Shown here one piece after another: positions 1 to 6,355 of a DNA stretch of 9,012 nucleotides (positions within the stretch are counted from its first letter, which is position 1; each line of letters opens with the position of its first letter). The notes beneath the pieces were generated by a model. It did not search any database. It saw only the letters and a list, made by a program, of their open reading frames with translations, and was not told where the DNA came from. The position numbers were made by a program, and so were the translations under genes. Source of the stretch: Calidifonticultor sp964387355 (GTDB lineage Bacteria; Actinomycetota; Humimicrobiia; Humimicrobiales; Humimicrobiaceae); NCBI GenBank assembly GCA_964387355.1, contig CAYLWJ010000004.1:1-9012 (forward strand), read 5' to 3'.

Positions 1-697
1 AATTAGTATTGTAATCATAGTAATCAATATTTTCTTTTTTCTTTAAAAAATAAACTATCTTATAAGTAACTGGAGTTAGAATAACTTCCATTCCTACTTT
101 AAATACATAGTTAGAAATAATAATTAATAAAACAAGCTTTAATTCATATAATCCTAAAAAGGCTATAAATACAAATAAAACTGTGTCTATTCCTTCGCCT
201 ACTAAAGTTGAGCCGATTGTTCTTGTCCATAGATATTTTCCTTTTGTTAAAATTTTCATTTTTGCAAGAACAAATGAATTAGAAAACTCACCAGCAAAAT
301 ATGCTATTAATGAAGCGGCAACAATTCTTGGAGTCTGGCCAAGTATTTTCATATAAGCATCCTGAAACTGCCAGCCTTCTGCAGGCTTTGCAATCCCAAT
401 TAGCCCTAAAATAACAGACATAATAAGCGCTGAAAAAAAACCAGTCCATATTACTTTTCTGCTTGCTCTGTAACCATAAACTTCAGTTAATATATCACCA
501 AAAATATAAGATAATGGGAAAAGAATAGTCCCACCATCAAATGTAAATTTCCAGATTTGTACAATTTTTGTAGATGCTATATTTGATATTAACAAAACTG
601 CAACAAAAAATCCTGTTATTATATCTAAATAAATGTAACTAGGTTTTTTTTGATAATTCTGAACACCGTCTTTTTTTATTTCTATAATTTCATTCAT
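1..697 (-). CDS. Queuosine precursor transporter (DUF165/VUT family, YhhQ-like), 3' end cut by window edge
   Basis: This is an inner-membrane carrier of the DUF165/COG1738 family, which in E. coli (YhhQ) imports queuine precursors (preQ0/preQ1) for tRNA queuosine synthesis. The start is ATG at 697-695; 232 codons are visible and no stop is reached before the window edge. Family signatures can be read: FPLSYIFGDILTEVYGYRAS near residues 62-81, then W-T-G-F-F, and later WTRTIGSTLVGEGIDTVLF near residues 177-195, all within hydrophobic segments. The visible tail (KKKENIDYYDYN) is polar, and the length already matches the usual 220-240 aa, so probably only a few residues are missing. The ribosome binding site is weak (TAGGAA about 17 nt upstream). 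No preQ1 riboswitch motif is visible upstream. Family assignment is strong; the exact substrate is inferred from the family. Confidence 0.92.
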   Translation of the reverse strand, partial: MNEIIEIKKDGVQNYQKKPSYIYLDIITGFFVAVLLISNIASTKIVQIWKFTFDGGTILFPLSYIFGDILTEVYGYRASRKVIWTGFFSALIMSVILGLIGIAKPAEGWQFQDAYMKILGQTPRIVAASLIAYFAGEFSNSFVLAKMKILTKGKYLWTRTIGSTLVGEGIDTVLFVFIAFLGLYELKLVLLIIISNYVFKVGMEVILTPVTYKIVYFLKKKENIDYYDYNTN

Positions 698-717
698 TTC
701 TATAACTTATTTCATTC

Positions 718-816
718 CTATAAATTTTTTATTTTTATTAAATTCATCAGCTTCTTTAAGTTATTTAATGCTTTTAACTTATTTAAATGCTTTAATTTTT
801 TTAGTTTCTCCTTCAT
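718..816 (-). CDS. Possible 32-aa leucine-periodic small ORF upstream of the queuosine precursor transporter
   Basis: ATG at 816-814 opens 32 codons ending in TAG at 720-718, 20 nt before the transporter start on the same strand. Leucine, or isoleucine once, occupies every third residue from position 5 to 32 (L5, 8, 11, 14, 17, 20, 23, 26, I29, L32), and the rest is mostly Lys and Asn. This reflects a degenerate 9-bp DNA periodicity (TTAAATAAG-like). There is no good ribosome binding site before the ATG; the only AAGGAG lies just after it. It could be a basic amphipathic leader peptide, or an accident of a decayed 9-bp repeat. I do not recognise a family, and translation is uncertain. Confidence 0.25.
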   Translation of the reverse strand: MKEKLKKLKHLNKLKALNNLKKLMNLIKIKNL

Positions 817-953
817 TTTCTTTGTTATTCTTATTCTTTTAGTTTTTACAATTTTTAAATAACTATTTCTTATATAACTTATTATAATATTTTTATTTTC
901 AAAATTTATATATGATTAGTATCTTTTCATACAGGATTTTAGAATATCTTAAT

Positions 954-1001
954 TCATCTTAGCATTATTTTTATACTTTATACTCACCTTAGCATTATTT
1001 T
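954..1001. repeat. 18-bp direct repeat, 30-bp period
   Basis: Two copies of TCAYCTTAGCATTATTTT lie at 954-971 and 984-1001 and differ at one base (T957 versus C987). They sit between the two divergent promoters. Such a pair could be a regulator binding site at three helical turns, or a remnant of slippage in AT-rich DNA. Function is not known. Confidence 0.5.
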
Positions 1002-1080
1002 AGTTTTATTTTTAAATTATTTTTAAATTTAACTTCATTCATTTTAGTTTTATTTCTGGATTTATTAACAAATTTAATAG

Positions 1081-1129
1081 TATAATGTAAAAAATAAACA
1101 AATCAATAAATTTGCAAAAATTCAGGAGG
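1081..1129 (+). promoter_or_regulatory. Likely -10 box and strong ribosome binding site for the small-protein/mgtE/lipoprotein unit
   Basis: A perfect TATAAT lies at 1081-1086, about 50 nt before the ATG at 1136. No good -35 is found at the right distance; TTAACA at 1065-1070 is only 10 nt upstream. An AGGAGG ribosome binding site at 1124-1129 is spaced 6 nt from the ATG and clearly fixes that start. Confidence 0.45.
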
Positions 1130-1135
1130 CATTAA

Positions 1136-1369
1136 ATGAGTAACGATAAAAAAGTTGATAAAACTATAATATATTATGTTATTGGAGGAGCAGCAATTGG
1201 AGCAATTGCCGGCTATATAATAAAAAAAGTTGGTATGAAAAATGTATTAAACCTTCTTAAAGCAAAAAATATAGTACCTGAAAACATAATTGACACAATA
1301 TCAGAGTTTACTGAAAAAAGTAAAAAAATAAACATTGATATAGATAGTGACGAAGAACAAGAAGATTAA
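1136..1369 (+). CDS. Small single-pass glycine-zipper membrane protein upstream of mgtE
   Basis: This 77-aa protein is not assigned to a named family. A short basic N-terminus (KKVDK) leads into one hydrophobic helix at about residues 10-29. That helix contains G18-x3-G22-x3-G26, a glycine-zipper pattern that often packs helices together. A Lys pair follows, then a soluble helical part (residues 33-68) and a very acidic tail (DIDSDEEQED). The start is set by AGGAGG 6 nt upstream. The stop lies 4-19 nt before the likely mgtE starts, so the two are probably translationally coupled. An accessory or regulatory role for the Mg2+ channel is a context inference only; YtxH-like small membrane proteins have a similar shape. 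Confidence 0.75.
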   Translation: MSNDKKVDKTIIYYVIGGAAIGAIAGYIIKKVGMKNVLNLLKAKNIVPENIIDTISEFTEKSKKINIDIDSDEEQED

Positions 1370-1388
1370 ACAAGTGGATAAAAACAAT

Positions 1389-2759
1389 ATGCAAGATTTA
1401 GGACTACAAGTTAGCTATATAACAGCTGAGGAGATTGACTCCTTAATTGAAAAAAAAGACTGGAAAAAACTAAAAGATTTAGTTTTAAAAATTAACACTG
1501 CTAGAGAATTAAGTGATATATGGGATAATATAAAAGAAGAAAATAAAATTATTTTATTTAGATTTCTTCCTACAGCTTTAGCTGGAGATGTTTTTTCAAA
1601 ACTTGATCAACCAGAACAGGAAAAGATATTAAAAAATTTAAATGATATCCAGCTAAAGAACATAATTATGGAACTCGAGCCTGATGAAAGAACAGAACTG
1701 TTTGAGGAACTTCCAGGAACTATTACTCAAAAATTATTAAATATCCTTCCTTACGAAGAAAGACAAGAAGCCTTAGCGTTACTTGGCTATCCCGAAGACA
1801 GCGTTGGAAGATTAATGACTCCTGATTATATTGCTGTAAAAGAAGATTGGTATATACACCAATGCTTAGCACACATAAGAGAATTTGGAAAAGATGCAGA
1901 AACAATAAACATGATATATGTTGTTGATAACAATTGGCATTTACTGGACAGTATAACAATTAGAAAGTTTATTTTAGCTGACCCTGAAGAAAAATTAAAG
2001 AAAATAATGGATTATAAATTTTTATCTATTCATGCCGAAAAAGACCAAGAGGAAGCAGCGGCCATTATGAAAAAATATGATTTAGTTGCTTTGCCTGTCA
2101 TAGACTCTAAAGGTGTTTTACTTGGTATTGTTACAATCGATGATATTATGGATGTTGTAGAAGAAGAAACCACTGAAGACTTTCAAAAAGGTGCAGCAGT
2201 TGCCCCAATTGATATTAGCTATACAAATGTTTCACCGTGGATCTTATATGTAAAAAGAGTTGGGTGGTTGTCCATATTATTATTTGCAGGACTGCTGTCT
2301 TCAGAAATTATATCAAAATTTGAAAAAACTCTAGAATCAATTATTGCGCTTGCCTTTTTTATACCAATATTAATAGACAGCGGTGGAAACACTGCAACAC
2401 AGTCTGCAACATTGGTAATAAGAGCTATTGCTGTAAAAGACTTAACTTTTAAAAAATGGTTTAGGGTAGTAAAAAAAGAACTTATTACTGGCTTGCTATT
2501 AGGAGTTACGCTTGGTGCAATATTTTTTGTTTTACGATATATAATATTTAAAGATATTTTTCTTTTAGGCGTTACACTTGCAATATCTACTTTTTTAGTA
2601 ATACTTATTGCAAACTTAATTGGGGCAGTTTTGCCCATGCTACTGACAAAAATGAAGTTAGACCCTGCATTAATTAGCAGTCCGCTTTTAACTACCATTC
2701 TTGACTCACTGGGGTTATTTATATATTTCACAGTAGCAAAGTTAGTTTTTAGATTATAA
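1389..2759 (+). CDS. mgtE: Mg2+ channel/transporter MgtE
   Basis: MgtE is a homodimeric, Mg2+-gated cytoplasmic-membrane channel for Mg2+ uptake. The order is typical: a helical N domain (PTALAGDVFSKL, MELEPDERTELFEELP), two CBS domains (from SVGRLMTPDYIAV; the second ending VTIDDIMDVVEEE), a connecting 'plug' helix, and five membrane helices. The pore signature PILIDSGGNTATQSA and the late LDPALISSPLLTTILDSLG are present. The Asp of TTILD corresponds to the selectivity Asp432 of Thermus MgtE (my alignment by eye). I chose ATG 1389 (456 aa), close to the family's usual 450 aa, with a weak GGA 10 nt upstream. GTG 1374, or GTG 1347 overlapping the previous gene, would also be in frame, but 1347 has no ribosome binding site. 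No M-box is visible, so Mg2+ sensing may rest on the CBS/N-domain gate. Confidence 0.95.
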   Translation: MQDLGLQVSYITAEEIDSLIEKKDWKKLKDLVLKINTARELSDIWDNIKEENKIILFRFLPTALAGDVFSKLDQPEQEKILKNLNDIQLKNIIMELEPDERTELFEELPGTITQKLLNILPYEERQEALALLGYPEDSVGRLMTPDYIAVKEDWYIHQCLAHIREFGKDAETINMIYVVDNNWHLLDSITIRKFILADPEEKLKKIMDYKFLSIHAEKDQEEAAAIMKKYDLVALPVIDSKGVLLGIVTIDDIMDVVEEETTEDFQKGAAVAPIDISYTNVSPWILYVKRVGWLSILLFAGLLSSEIISKFEKTLESIIALAFFIPILIDSGGNTATQSATLVIRAIAVKDLTFKKWFRVVKKELITGLLLGVTLGAIFFVLRYIIFKDIFLLGVTLAISTFLVILIANLIGAVLPMLLTKMKLDPALISSPLLTTILDSLGLFIYFTVAKLVFRL

Positions 2760-2784
2760 TATTTTTGGAGGTTTTAATAGGAAA

Positions 2785-3444
2785 ATGATTAAAAAAAGAA
2801 ATGTATTATTATTTTTTTATTTAATTATTATCATATTAATAGGTGTCTTTTGTATTTTATCATTTAGCTCTTGTAAAGGAAGTTTCTTTTCTAATTTAGT
2901 TAAAGATAAAAACAATAAAGAAACCAACTTAACAACAGATACAAATCAGGCAGAGCTGGAAACAGACAAAAAAGAAGAAACAGTAATAGGAGGAGAAGAA
3001 GATACAAAAGAACAAAAACAACAAGACTATTCATCAGAAGAACAATCATCAAAAGATTCAAAAGAAGAAGATAATGCAGGTCAAGAAAACTCTACTGAAC
3101 AAATAGACATTTCTAATCAGATAATAGTGACGAGTCCAAAACCTAACCAGATAATATACAGCCCTTTAATAATCGAAGGGAAAGCAATAGGAACCTGGTA
3201 TTTTGAAGCAGATTTTCCAGTTAAGCTCTTAGATGCCAATAAAAATATTATAGCTGAGCATTATGCACAGGCACTTGGTGAATGGATGACAGAGGATTTT
3301 GTTCCTTTTAAATCCGTTATTGAATTTGAAAAACCTAATACTGAAAGGGGGATTTTAGTATTAGAAAAAGATAATCCAGCTGGACTTCCAGAATATGATG
3401 CTAAACTTGAAATACCTGTTATATTTGGCAGCAAAAAATATTAA
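2785..3444 (+). CDS. Lipoprotein with low-complexity linker and C-terminal Gmad2-like Ig domain
   Basis: This 219-aa protein starts with basic residues (KKR) and a hydrophobic segment to about residue 28, followed by FSSC with Cys30 as the likely lipidated residue. The -3 Phe makes the lipobox imperfect. Residues about 40-110 are a disordered, Glu/Lys/Gln/Ser-rich acidic linker. Residues about 112-217 resemble the Gmad2 Ig-like domain of spore-germination and cell-surface proteins: TSPKPNQIIYSPLIIEGKA, GTWYFEADFPVKL, GEWMTEDFVPF, and the closing YDAKLEIPVIF. It should be a membrane-anchored extracellular protein. It follows mgtE by 25 nt. GGAGG at 2767-2771 is 13 nt from the ATG, with a second AGGA only 2 nt away. 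The binding partner is unknown; a direct link to Mg2+ transport is not shown. Confidence 0.8.
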   Translation: MIKKRNVLLFFYLIIIILIGVFCILSFSSCKGSFFSNLVKDKNNKETNLTTDTNQAELETDKKEETVIGGEEDTKEQKQQDYSSEEQSSKDSKEEDNAGQENSTEQIDISNQIIVTSPKPNQIIYSPLIIEGKAIGTWYFEADFPVKLLDANKNIIAEHYAQALGEWMTEDFVPFKSVIEFEKPNTERGILVLEKDNPAGLPEYDAKLEIPVIFGSKKY

Positions 3445-3474
3445 TATAGCAAGGGCAATTATTTATCAGGAGAT

Positions 3475-3503
3475 AATTACTTCAAATAAGTAATTTACTT
3501 TTT
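3475..3503 (+). terminator. Weak AT hairpin with T-run after the lipoprotein gene
   Basis: AATTACTT (3475-3482) and AAGTAATT (3488-3495) are perfect 8-bp inverted arms around a 5-nt loop, followed by TACTTTTT. The site lies between two convergent genes, and the T-run favours termination of plus-strand transcripts. The stem is mostly A-T pairs, so efficiency is uncertain. Confidence 0.45.
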
Positions 3504-4422
3504 AACTGCTTTTAACTGCTTTTTTTAAAGGTAAACCAATTACTATTAAAAAAATAACCAAAAAAATACTAAAAATTGCTCCTGGCAGAGATGCTTTTTC
3601 GCCAAATAATGAAAGAGCAGTTGCTGAAGCAAATCCACTGTTTTTTATTGCAGCTGCAAGAATTAAGCTTTTTATTATCCTATTATCAAATTTTAGCTTT
3701 TTTAGTATAAAGTTTGTAAAAATCCATAAACCAAAAATTGAAACGACCGAAATTAATGAAATAATCCCTAGAAGTTTAAAATCTTTAAAAAATACATCTC
3801 TATTTAAAACCACAACTGCAAAAATTACAATAAAAAGCCCCCAGTTAACAATTGCACCTCTCCATCTCGATATATGTTTTTCTAATTTAAATTTAACAAT
3901 TATTTGTGAAATTATTATTGGTGCTATAATAAGTTCAATAAAAACAATAATAAGATCTAAAGGCTTTACAAAATTTTGACCAATAAAAATAATTCCAGCT
4001 AAAGGTATTAAAAAAAGTGCAGCTATGTAGGCTCCAACCATACCAAAAAGCGAAAACTTATCATCTGCACCAATTATATACGAAAAAGGAACAACAGCAA
4101 CGCCTGGAGGTGCTGATGCTAGTATTACAAAACCTATCCATAGGTTTTTATCTGTTATTAAAAAATGCGCAAGCCCAAGCATTACAGCACCAAAAATAAA
4201 GTAACTAAAAAGTATTGTGTATAAAACTGGCTTAATAAAGGCTTTAAAACTTAAAAAACTTCTAAAAGAAAACTGTGTTAATGATACAATCATTACTATG
4301 GCAAGTGCTGGAATAGTTGAATGTTTAATCCAGCTACCTATATTTTTAATTGACAGCCCCAAAACCAAAGCCAATAACAGAATAAAATTTCTATTATTAA
4401 TTATTTTGATTAAAGATCTCAT
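3502..4422 (-). CDS. BASS/SBF-fold transporter (bile acid:sodium symporter-like), altered Na+ sites
   Basis: This 306-aa polytopic membrane protein has about 8-10 hydrophobic helices, the usual size for bacterial BASS-family carriers of organic anions. The two crossover-region signatures are recognisable: ASAPPGVAVVPFSYIIGAD (residues 102-120) and AAAIKNSGFASATALSLFGE (256-275). Aligned by eye to ASBT, the Na+-binding Glu and Gln of E-x-G-x-Q-N become Ala256 and Lys260 (Asn261 is kept), and the Ser-Asn pair after PGG becomes Val110-Val111. Coupling to Na+ is therefore doubtful, and the substrate cannot be inferred. The start is bounded: an in-frame TAA directly precedes ATG 4422-4420. No clear ribosome binding site is seen. 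The end contains an AGCAGTTAAA direct repeat. The gene stands alone, convergent with the mgtE unit. Confidence 0.82.
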   Translation of the reverse strand: MRSLIKIINNRNFILLLALVLGLSIKNIGSWIKHSTIPALAIVMIVSLTQFSFRSFLSFKAFIKPVLYTILFSYFIFGAVMLGLAHFLITDKNLWIGFVILASAPPGVAVVPFSYIIGADDKFSLFGMVGAYIAALFLIPLAGIIFIGQNFVKPLDLIIVFIELIIAPIIISQIIVKFKLEKHISRWRGAIVNWGLFIVIFAVVVLNRDVFFKDFKLLGIISLISVVSIFGLWIFTNFILKKLKFDNRIIKSLILAAAIKNSGFASATALSLFGEKASLPGAIFSIFLVIFLIVIGLPLKKAVKSS

Positions 4423-4802
4423 TTAGAATTATTTTTTTATACAATTTAATAATATCATTAATAATATTGTTTATTACATCTTTTAGCATATTATTTAATG
4501 CACCATTTATATCTACTACTCTACTACTTAGGTCTATCTTTTAATAAGGCATCATTAAGCACACAATTTAAGTATAAAATTTAAACATATATTTATTTTC
4601 TTATAATGCTTTAGATTCTACTAAAAAAGCATCTTCAATAGCTTTAATTATTATATCATTTTATAAGTATAGGTTAATTTTTAGTTATGTTTAATTTTTT
4701 CTTTATTTGAAAAATAAAGTATTATTTACGCTAAAAAAATGCAAATCGTGAATAAATTTAATAATTATTGTAATATTATAAATTCTTGCAATATGTTGTC
4801 CT
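4423..4802. other. AT-rich region without an intact gene
   Basis: I find no intact gene or RNA gene in these 380 bases, and stops are dense in all frames. On the minus strand, 4660-4601 can be read as a 19-residue stretch (NDIIIKAIEDAFLVESKAL) with a stop on both sides. It resembles the short helix found in DUF4143-type proteins, but is too short to trust. Another minus-strand open stretch (MLKDVINNII..., from about 4487) runs into the transporter start in a different frame and has no ribosome binding site. The region looks like decayed DNA joining the ATPase relic downstream. Confidence 0.5.
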
Positions 4803-5276
4803 AAGCAAAGTGAAAATAAACTTATGAATTTTTTAAAAGATCCATCTTCTTACATAAAGAGTTTTTTGAGAAGTAGTGTTAATAATTTTGATAACAATAT
4901 CCACGAAGATTTAAATATTTTAAATCAGCCAATAAAAAATATTATTTTCTTATAGATGAATATCAATATATAAAAGATGGTGGAAGTAAATTAAAACTGC
5001 TCTATGATACTTATAAAAATGTTAAATTTATTATTACAGGCTCATCTAGCCTTGGGCTTACAAGTAAAACTATAAAATATCTTGTCGGAAGAATATTCCT
5101 ATTTGATCTTTATCAATTTGACTTTGAAGAATTTCTAAGTTCAAAAGAAAATAATATTTATAACTATTATAAAAAAATACAACCCTGAAAGAGGACTAAT
5201 ACTTACAAAAGGCTTTTTTAGTTTTCAGAAAATTGAAAACTCAAAAATACTATTTATTCATGCCTGGTTTTTATAA
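4803..5276 (+). pseudogene. Relic of an AAA/DUF4143-type ATPase (frameshifted, 5'-truncated, internally deleted)
   Basis: Three overlapping open pieces in two frames read as one degraded protein. Piece A (4803-4953) gives ENKLMNFLKDPSSYIKSFLR and ends ILNQPIKNI before TAG at 4953. Piece B (about 4937-5188) carries a Walker B-like YYFLIDEYQYIKDGG, then FIITGSSSLGLTSKTIKYLV (sensor region, GSSSL) and FDLYQFDFEEFLSS, stopping at TGA 5186-5188. Piece C (about 5172-5276) reads KKYNPERGLILTKGFF and ends KILFIHAWFL with TAA, matching the usual C-terminal end of this family. The P-loop (Walker A) at the start is missing, and nearly all of the DUF4143 domain between B and C has been lost. Family members are standalone ATPases of unclear cellular role, often present in many copies. 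The family call rests on motif recognition by eye. Confidence 0.75.
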
Positions 5277-5487
5277 ATCATAAAAATTAAAAAAATCTTA
5301 AAAAAGTAAAAAAATACAAAATTTATTTAAAATTATATTATAATGTTACTAATTATAAATTTTATCAGGTAACAACGGGATAATATATATATTGAAATTT
5401 TATTTTATTATTTTTTTCTTAATAACAATTTATAAACATCTCGTTAATATCAATCAATTAATAATATAAATAAGAGAAAGGAAAAAA
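5277..5487. other. AT-rich leader region of the AIM24-family gene
   Basis: No coding sequence is seen here. A TATAAT at 5339-5344 without a good -35 overlaps the left arm of an inverted repeat TGTTAC (5344-5349) / GTAACA (5369-5374). This may be a promoter with an operator, which would leave a leader of about 135 nt. The ribosome binding site GAAAGGA ends 7 nt before the ATG at 5488. Confidence 0.4.
5339..5374 (+). promoter_or_regulatory. Candidate -10 box overlapping an inverted repeat
   Basis: TATAAT at 5339-5344 is followed by the 6-bp inverted arms TGTTAC and GTAACA with a 19-nt gap. The arrangement would let a dimeric repressor sit over the transcription start of the AIM24-family gene. 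There is no recognisable -35 hexamer, and in DNA this AT-rich a TATAAT can occur by chance. Confidence 0.25.
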
Positions 5488-6156
5488 ATGGAGGTTAAGC
5501 TTCTCTATCATCCATCTTATACAATGGCAAATGTTAAACTTTCTGCTGGTGAAGAAATCCGTGCAGAATCAGGGGCAATGGTTTCCATGAGTGATGGCGT
5601 TGAAATGGAAACTAAAATGCAGGGCGGGTTTTTAAAAGCACTTGGCAGATCTTTTTTAGGTGGTGAATCATTTTTTATTAATACCTTCAAATCTGCAAAT
5701 GGAGGTGAAATAAATTTTGCACCTCCTCTGCCAGGTGATATGTTTGTTCTTGAACTTGAAAAACCAATGTTAATACAATCAGGAAGTTATGTTGCTTCAG
5801 AAAGCAGTGTTGATATTGATACAAAATTTGGTGGGGCAAAAATGTTCTTTGCTTCTGAAGGTTTATTTCTGCTTCGTGCTACAGGTAAGGGGAAAATTAT
5901 TCTTTCAAGTTTTGGGGCAATACATGAGATAATGCTACAGGCTGGAGAGAAGTATATAGTAGATACTGGTCATTTTGTAGCCTTTGATGAAGGTATAGGC
6001 TTTAATGTAAGAAGAGTTGGCGGTATTAAATCAACCTTATTTAGTGGTGAGGGCTTAGTTGTTGACATTACTGGTCCCGGTCGAGTATTAATTCAATCAA
6101 GGTCAACTGATTCTTTTTTAGGCTGGTTAATACCCAAACTGCCTAAAAATAAATAG
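5488..6156 (+). CDS. AIM24/TIGR00266-family protein
   Basis: This 222-aa soluble protein has the all-beta, glycine-rich pattern of the AIM24 family (Pfam PF01987, TIGR00266). The sequence opens VKLLYHPSYTMANVKLSAGE, followed by ESGAMVSMSDGVEMETKMQGG, then the loop LGRSFLGGESFFINTF, the repeat-like LVVDITGPGRVLIQSRS, and a C-terminal FLGWLIPKLPK. There is no signal peptide or membrane helix. Bacterial members are uncharacterised; the yeast namesake is a mitochondrial inner-membrane organisation protein. The length is typical (about 220-230 aa), and a good AAAGGA ribosome binding site sets the start. The gene is visibly richer in G+C than its flanks, as expected for a conserved gene. The 76-aa membrane protein downstream on the same strand may be co-transcribed. 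Confidence 0.9.
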   Translation: MEVKLLYHPSYTMANVKLSAGEEIRAESGAMVSMSDGVEMETKMQGGFLKALGRSFLGGESFFINTFKSANGGEINFAPPLPGDMFVLELEKPMLIQSGSYVASESSVDIDTKFGGAKMFFASEGLFLLRATGKGKIILSSFGAIHEIMLQAGEKYIVDTGHFVAFDEGIGFNVRRVGGIKSTLFSGEGLVVDITGPGRVLIQSRSTDSFLGWLIPKLPKNK

Positions 6157-6201
6157 GTATAAATAAATAGTTAAAAATAATGAAATTTGCATGCCAGTTA
6201 A

Positions 6202-6336
6202 GGACTGTTAAGGGGTTGCTTTGTCTCGTGTTTTATACCTGGCATTATCTTAATTATAAATATAGTAGGTGTGGCAATTATTGCATTAATACTTCTTACA
6301 AGAAAGAAAATGCATAGAATAATAATTAGTAATTAG
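6202..6336 (+). pseudogene. Possible small membrane ORF without a normal start (decayed or frameshifted)
   Basis: Between the AIM24-family gene and the 76-aa gene, an open frame from after TAA 6199-6201 to TAG 6334-6336 encodes GCFVSCFIPGIILIINIVG and continues VAIIALILLTRKKMH: a clean single membrane helix followed by a Lys/Arg stop-transfer. It has no ATG, GTG or TTG before the helix; CTG 6205 is the only near-start, directly after AAGGA. An ATG at 6180 opens a second frame (MKFACQLRTVKG...) running across the same DNA to TAG near 6315. A one-base slip near the direct repeat GTTAAGG (6197-6203, 6207-6213) could join them. It is either a decayed small gene or a chance hydrophobic frame. Confidence 0.3.
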
Positions 6337-6355
6337 TTTTTAGTTTTATAAAAAC
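6336..6355. repeat. 7-bp inverted repeat (hairpin) before the 76-aa gene
   Basis: GTTTTTA (6336-6342) and TAAAAAC (6349-6355) are perfect arms around a 6-nt loop, directly after the stop of the small membrane ORF. It sits just upstream of the AAAGGAG ribosome binding site at 6362-6368. No T-run follows on the plus strand, so it is more likely a transcript-stabilising hairpin than a terminator. Confidence 0.35.

Larger units (their letters stand above)
817..1135. other. AT-rich intergenic spacer with short direct repeats
   Basis: No gene is supported here on either strand. The spacer separates two divergently transcribed units, so it should carry both promoters. It contains an 18-bp direct repeat with a 30-bp period (954-971 and 984-1001), a 15-bp direct repeat (997-1011 and 1041-1055), and a TATAAT box at 1081-1086. 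On the minus strand ATTATA at 881-886 gives a TATAAT -10-like box for the queuosine precursor transporter, without a recognisable -35. No M-box Mg2+ riboswitch sequence is visible upstream of the mgtE unit. Confidence 0.6.

Noticed and set aside
650..862. A 70-codon plus-strand frame very rich in Phe, Ile and Leu
   Set aside because: It starts with TTG, has no ribosome binding site, overlaps the queuosine precursor transporter start on the other strand, and its Phe periodicity is the complement of the Leu/Lys 9-bp pattern. It is a shadow frame.
698..1080. preQ1 riboswitch upstream of the queuosine precursor transporter
   Set aside because: No C-rich loop or the typical A-rich tail of preQ1-I is found on the minus strand, and the weak AAGGA-like site gives no sign of sequestration.
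870..1135. M-box Mg2+ riboswitch upstream of the mgtE unit
   Set aside because: The spacer is almost pure A/T with none of the conserved G/C-rich M-box stems, and only a plain leader of about 50 nt follows the -10.
1723..2731. Minus-strand frames of 78 and 170 codons inside mgtE
   Set aside because: They are antisense to strongly conserved MgtE motifs and show no domain, ribosome binding site or plausible composition.
4017..4426. Plus-strand frames of 60 and 69 codons opposite the BASS-like gene
   Set aside because: They lie antisense to recognisable transporter motifs, with repetitive Leu/Gln content and no ribosome binding site.
4423..4660. Second minus-strand ATPase remnant (KAIEDAFLVES)
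   Set aside because: Only 19 residues lie between stops. Resemblance to a DUF4143 helix is suggestive but cannot be separated from chance in AT-rich DNA.
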